Source: Pseudolachnospira sp051055405 (GTDB taxonomy: Bacteria; Bacillota; Clostridia; Lachnospirales; Lachnospiraceae). Taken from it: a DNA stretch of 64,000 bases. Below, piece after piece: positions 61,088 through 64,000 of this stretch (positions are counted from its first letter, which is position 1; each line of letters starts with the position of its first letter). The position numbers and the translations under genes are program-made. Below the pieces are notes generated by a model. That model ran no database searches. It was not told the DNA's origin and saw only the letters and a list, made by a program, of their open reading frames with translations. The stretch is taken from NCBI RefSeq assembly GCF_051055405.1, contig NZ_CP167068.1, positions 1,240,001 through 1,304,000 on the forward strand. Reading direction: 5' to 3'.

Positions 61088-62551
61088 ATGAAGTTACGCA
61101 CGTTGCTGGAAGAAATGGAATATGAGTGCAGACAGGGCAGTTTGGAGGTGGAGGTGGAACGCCTGATCTACGACTCCCGTAAGGATTGCCAGAAGGCGGT
61201 TTTTGTCTGTATCAGTGGCACGAAGGTGGATGCCCATACCTTTATTCCTCAGGTGGTGGAAAAAGGGGCGGTCGCCGTGGTGGTGGAAAAGGACGTGGAA
61301 GCGCCGGACGGAGTTACTGTGATTCGGGTTTCCAACGCCAGAAAAGCCTTGGCGTTGCTTTCTGCAGCTTATTTTGGCCATCCTACCCGGAAGATGAAGG
61401 CAGTTGGTTTTACCGGTACCAAAGGGAAGACGACGAGCACTTACATGCTGAAAGCGATTTTAGAAGCGGCTGGAAAAACGGTTGGTCTGGTTGGAACCAA
61501 CGGAGCGGTAATTGACGGCGAACATTTCGCCACCAATAATACAACGCCGGAATCCTACGAGCTGCAGGAATATTTTCATCGGATGGTGGAAAAGGGATGC
61601 GAATATATGATTATGGAAGTGTCCTCCCAGGGCGTCATGATGCACCGGGTGGACGGGATTGATTTTGATATCGGCGTTTTTACTAATTTGTCTCCGGACC
61701 ATATCGGCCCCAATGAACATAAAAGCTTTGAAGAGTACCGTTCGTATAAAGGAAAACTGTTTCAGATGTGCCGGACTGGTCTAGTAAATCGGGACGACGA
61801 AAATTGGGAAGCCCTGACCGAAGGCCATAGCTGCCGGCTTTTTACCTTTGGGCAGAGCAAGGAAGCCGATTATATCGCGGCAAATATTGGACATAAAAAG
61901 CAAGGCGATTTCATGGGAATCGGCTTTGATCTAAAAGGGAAAGAGGCATTTCCTGTGGAAGTAGGAATTCCAGGGCTGTTTAATGTCTACAATGCTCTGG
62001 GGGCCGCGTCGGCTGCCCTGGCCCTTGGAATCGCGCCGGAGGCGATACAGGACGCTTTGCGGAACGTGCGGGTGGATGGGCGGATGGAGCTGGTCTACGC
62101 TTCAGACCGTTTTTCTGTCATTGTCGATTACGCTCACAACGGGATCAGTACCAAGAGTCTTTTGGAGACTTTGCGGGGATATCAGCCGAAACGGCTGGTA
62201 GTCGTGTTTGGATGCGGAGGAAACCGTGACCCGCATCGGCGTTATGAGATGGGAGAGGCTGCCGGCCAGATGGCGGATTTATCCATCGTCACGGCGGACA
62301 ATTCCCGCTTTGAAAAGGTAGAAGATATCATGAAAGATATCCATATCGGTCTGAATCCCACCGGAGGAAAATCCATAGATATTCCAGATCGAAGGGAGGC
62401 CATCCGTTATAGCATTTCCCATGCAGAGGACGGAGATGTGATTGCGGTGATTGGCAAAGGCCATGAGGATTACCAGGAAGTAGAAGGGGTAAAAACCCAT
62501 TTTCTAGACCGGGAAGTGATTGAAGAAACAATAAAGGAGTTGGGGCTGTAG
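61088..62551 (+). CDS. murE: UDP-N-acetylmuramyl-tripeptide synthetase
   Basis: A 487-aa Mur ligase adding the third residue of the peptidoglycan stem. P-loop GTKGKTT at 110-116, NNTTPESYELQEYF, DYAHNGISTKSLLETL and VVFGCGGNRDPHRRYEMG are family blocks. The residue that selects meso-diaminopimelate (DNPR in E. coli) reads DNSR (404-407). I have seen DNSR in clostridial MurE; the conserved Arg argues for diaminopimelate, but lysine cannot be excluded. ATG after GGAAAGGACAGAGT. It stands between ftsK and murF, an unusual site compared with the dcw cluster. Confidence 0.93.
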   Translation: MKLRTLLEEMEYECRQGSLEVEVERLIYDSRKDCQKAVFVCISGTKVDAHTFIPQVVEKGAVAVVVEKDVEAPDGVTVIRVSNARKALALLSAAYFGHPTRKMKAVGFTGTKGKTTSTYMLKAILEAAGKTVGLVGTNGAVIDGEHFATNNTTPESYELQEYFHRMVEKGCEYMIMEVSSQGVMMHRVDGIDFDIGVFTNLSPDHIGPNEHKSFEEYRSYKGKLFQMCRTGLVNRDDENWEALTEGHSCRLFTFGQSKEADYIAANIGHKKQGDFMGIGFDLKGKEAFPVEVGIPGLFNVYNALGAASAALALGIAPEAIQDALRNVRVDGRMELVYASDRFSVIVDYAHNGISTKSLLETLRGYQPKRLVVVFGCGGNRDPHRRYEMGEAAGQMADLSIVTADNSRFEKVEDIMKDIHIGLNPTGGKSIDIPDRREAIRYSISHAEDGDVIAVIGKGHEDYQEVEGVKTHFLDREVIEETIKELGL

Positions 62552-62611
62552 CCAAAGGTACCGGGGCATGGAATCTGTCATTTGGTACCGGCAGGCGACG
62601 CCGGAATGGTT

Positions 62612-63976
62612 ATGGAACAGGTAACGGTTGCAGATATTGTAGAGGCAGTTGGAGGACGGCTGTTATGCGGAGATCCTCATACTCAGGTGAAACATATTAG
62701 TATTGATTCCCGAAATATGAATGGGGAAGATCTTTTTGTACCGATCATCGGGGCCAAGGTGGATGCCCATCGCTTTATCGAGGGGGCGTTTGCCGCTGGG
62801 GCTGTGGCTGCTTTTACATCCGAACACGACGAAAAGGCGGATTCCCATCCCTGGATTCGGGTGGAGGATACCGTAAAAGCGCTTCAGACATTGGGGGCAT
62901 GGTACCGGAACCGGTTAAGGATGCCGGTGATTGGCATTACGGGCAGCGTGGGGAAGACGACCACGAGAGAGATGGTGACTGCCGCCCTGTCCGCGGGAAA
63001 GCGGGTGACTGGCACCAGTGGAAACAGCAACGGTCAGTTGGGCGTTCCCATCACCATTTGTCAGGCGGATTTGACGGCGGAGGCCGCTGTTTTAGAGATG
63101 GGGATGAGCGAGCCCGGAGAGATGCCGCGGATTGCAGCGGTGGCGCGGCCCGATCTGGCAGTGGTGACCAATATCGGCGTTTCCCATATTGAAAATTTGG
63201 GTTCTCGGGAAGGCATCTGCCAGGAAAAGATGCACATTACCGATGGGTTTGGCCCAGACCAGACGGCAATTTTGAACGGAGATGAGCCGCTTCTTCGCAG
63301 CTTCCCGAAAAACGCGGAGTTTCAGACCGTCTACTATGGAATGGAAGCGGGAAACGATTATCAGGCAAAGGACGTTCATGTGGAGAAGGGGCGTACCTTT
63401 TTTACGGCGGTGACGCCGAAGGGAGAACTTTCCCTTTCCTTGGGGGTTCCAGGCCTTCACAATGTGATGAATGCCCTAGCGGCTCTGGCAGTTGCAGATC
63501 AGTTAGAAGTTCCGCTGCCTGCCGCTGCCAGGAAATTGGAAGAGTTCGCCGGTTTTGCCAGACGATTGCAGATCTTGCAGCATCACGAAATGACGTTGAT
63601 TGACGATAGTTACAATGCCAGCCCGGAGTCGATGCGGGCGGCGCTTCAGGTACTTTCCACCACGGAAACCAAGGGACGCAGAGCGGCGGTTTTGGCGGAT
63701 ATGCTGGAGCTGGGGCCGGATTCCCTTTCTTTTCACTACCAGGTAGGAGAGTATGCGGCGCAGTGTCCGATCGAGCGGTATTTTCTTGTTGGAACGAAGA
63801 TTCGGGCGCTGGGCGAGGCTCTGGAAAAGGCAGGAAAATCTGTCTCTTATTTTGAAACCAATGAAACTGCGGCTGCCGCTGTGACCGCCTGGGTGAGAGC
63901 CGGCGATACGGTCTTACTGAAAGGCTCCAACGGCATGAAGCTGGGAGAAGTCCTGAAAGAACTGGTTAAGCTTTGA
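62612..63976 (+). CDS. murF: UDP-N-acetylmuramoyl-tripeptide--D-alanyl-D-alanine ligase
   Basis: A 454-aa Mur ligase that adds D-Ala-D-Ala, completing the stem peptide in the cytoplasm. P-loop GSVGKTT at 111-117, GTSGNSNGQLGVPI, VLEMGMSEPGEMPRIAAVAR, DDSYNASPESMRAALQVL and KGSNGMKLGEVLKEL. ATG 62612 gives the family-like start MEQVTVADIVEAVGG; ATG 62606 two codons upstream is equally possible and both have only a weak GCCGGA site. Its stop overlaps the TTG start of the next gene (priA), so translation is coupled. Confidence 0.95.
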   Translation: MEQVTVADIVEAVGGRLLCGDPHTQVKHISIDSRNMNGEDLFVPIIGAKVDAHRFIEGAFAAGAVAAFTSEHDEKADSHPWIRVEDTVKALQTLGAWYRNRLRMPVIGITGSVGKTTTREMVTAALSAGKRVTGTSGNSNGQLGVPITICQADLTAEAAVLEMGMSEPGEMPRIAAVARPDLAVVTNIGVSHIENLGSREGICQEKMHITDGFGPDQTAILNGDEPLLRSFPKNAEFQTVYYGMEAGNDYQAKDVHVEKGRTFFTAVTPKGELSLSLGVPGLHNVMNALAALAVADQLEVPLPAAARKLEEFAGFARRLQILQHHEMTLIDDSYNASPESMRAALQVLSTTETKGRRAAVLADMLELGPDSLSFHYQVGEYAAQCPIERYFLVGTKIRALGEALEKAGKSVSYFETNETAAAAVTAWVRAGDTVLLKGSNGMKLGEVLKELVKL

Positions 63977-64000
63977 AATTTGCAAATATTATCGTAGATA
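63973..64000 (+). CDS. priA: start of primosomal replication helicase PriA (cut by the window end)
   Basis: Only nine codons are inside the window: TTG start, then KFANIIVD, which is the characteristic opening of Firmicutes PriA (K(F/Y)ANIIVDIS...). The TTG overlaps the murF TGA by two bases. Too short for full proof, but the match is specific. Confidence 0.6.

Noticed and set aside
1..64000. tRNA or rRNA genes
   Set aside because: No cloverleaf-like segment or rRNA signature was recognised in any intergenic region, though a covariance search was not possible.

Overview
The window looks like a chromosomal segment of a Gram-positive, anaerobic, spore-forming Clostridia, most likely a Lachnospiraceae gut bacterium. 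The evidence is a class III (anaerobic, glycyl-radical) ribonucleotide reductase, a membrane pyrophosphatase, sporulation-type proteins (YtaF-like, a stand-alone Spo0A DNA-binding domain), a sortase-anchored Cna-type surface protein, a CIRCE-controlled groESL operon, and AGGAGG-type ribosome binding sites before nearly every gene. Most genes are on the + strand. I found no rRNA, tRNA, CRISPR array, integrase or transposase.

Layout. 1-206: imperfect tandem repeats. 207-1706: PspA plus a YdjI-like SPFH/zinc-ribbon envelope-stress pair. 1814-5971: PcrA helicase, a small acidic membrane protein and an RlmD-type 23S rRNA methyltransferase whose C-terminal tail has been cut off by a one-base deletion and survives as a decayed remnant. 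6333-11924: a visibly AT-rich accessory island of two genes, a 1518-aa PD-(D/E)xK nuclease/STAND-type NTPase resembling Avs/Cap4-class anti-phage proteins and a RhuM-family protein 15 bp downstream. 12000-15100: DUF4358 lipoprotein, MBOAT acyltransferase and AlgJ/AlgX-like (DHHW) protein, a probable surface-glycan O-acylation cassette. 15299-25639: a mixed block with a Spo0A C-domain protein, an alpha/beta hydrolase, a 243-bp giant hairpin element, YtaF, DUF1905 with a Rieske/FAD oxidoreductase, DUF1622, a cytidylate-kinase-like protein, a VanY-like peptidase, aldehyde dehydrogenase, Maf, a cysteine synthase-like enzyme and DUF6512. 25815-36681: dut-hflX, a small Ser/Thr kinase, nrdD with a fused thioredoxin-like domain, an HD phosphohydrolase, a minus-strand trio (zinc ribbon, DUF5685, DnaJ), tcdA, DegV and a GNAT-like protein. 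36682-41976: a long structured leader and a 1617-aa LPXTG-type adhesin. 42129-49834: a 45-aa acidic protein, glnS with a MocR regulator, a YtxH-like protein, groES-groEL and guaB. 49948-55608: a secreted M6 metalloprotease and a secreted GH5 cellulase, both carrying DUF4214 modules, on either side of a deoxyinosine glycosylase gene. 55788-57782: hppA. 58096-64000: ftsK/spoIIIE, murE, murF and the first codons of priA.

How it works together. Housekeeping genes cover nucleotide pools (dut, nrdD, guaB, maf, HD phosphohydrolase), translation and RNA modification (glnS, rlmD, tcdA, hflX), protein folding (groESL, DnaJ), and cell wall and division (murE, murF, ftsK). The surface and secreted set (adhesin, DUF4214 protease and cellulase, O-acylation cassette) fits life on plant fibre or mucus.

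The best candidates for something undescribed are the nuclease-NTPase/RhuM island, the GH5 gene that has a perfect signal peptide but no ATG/GTG/TTG start, the giant hairpin element and the adhesin leader RNA. All calls rest on reading the sequence and on family knowledge. No database search or folding program was run.
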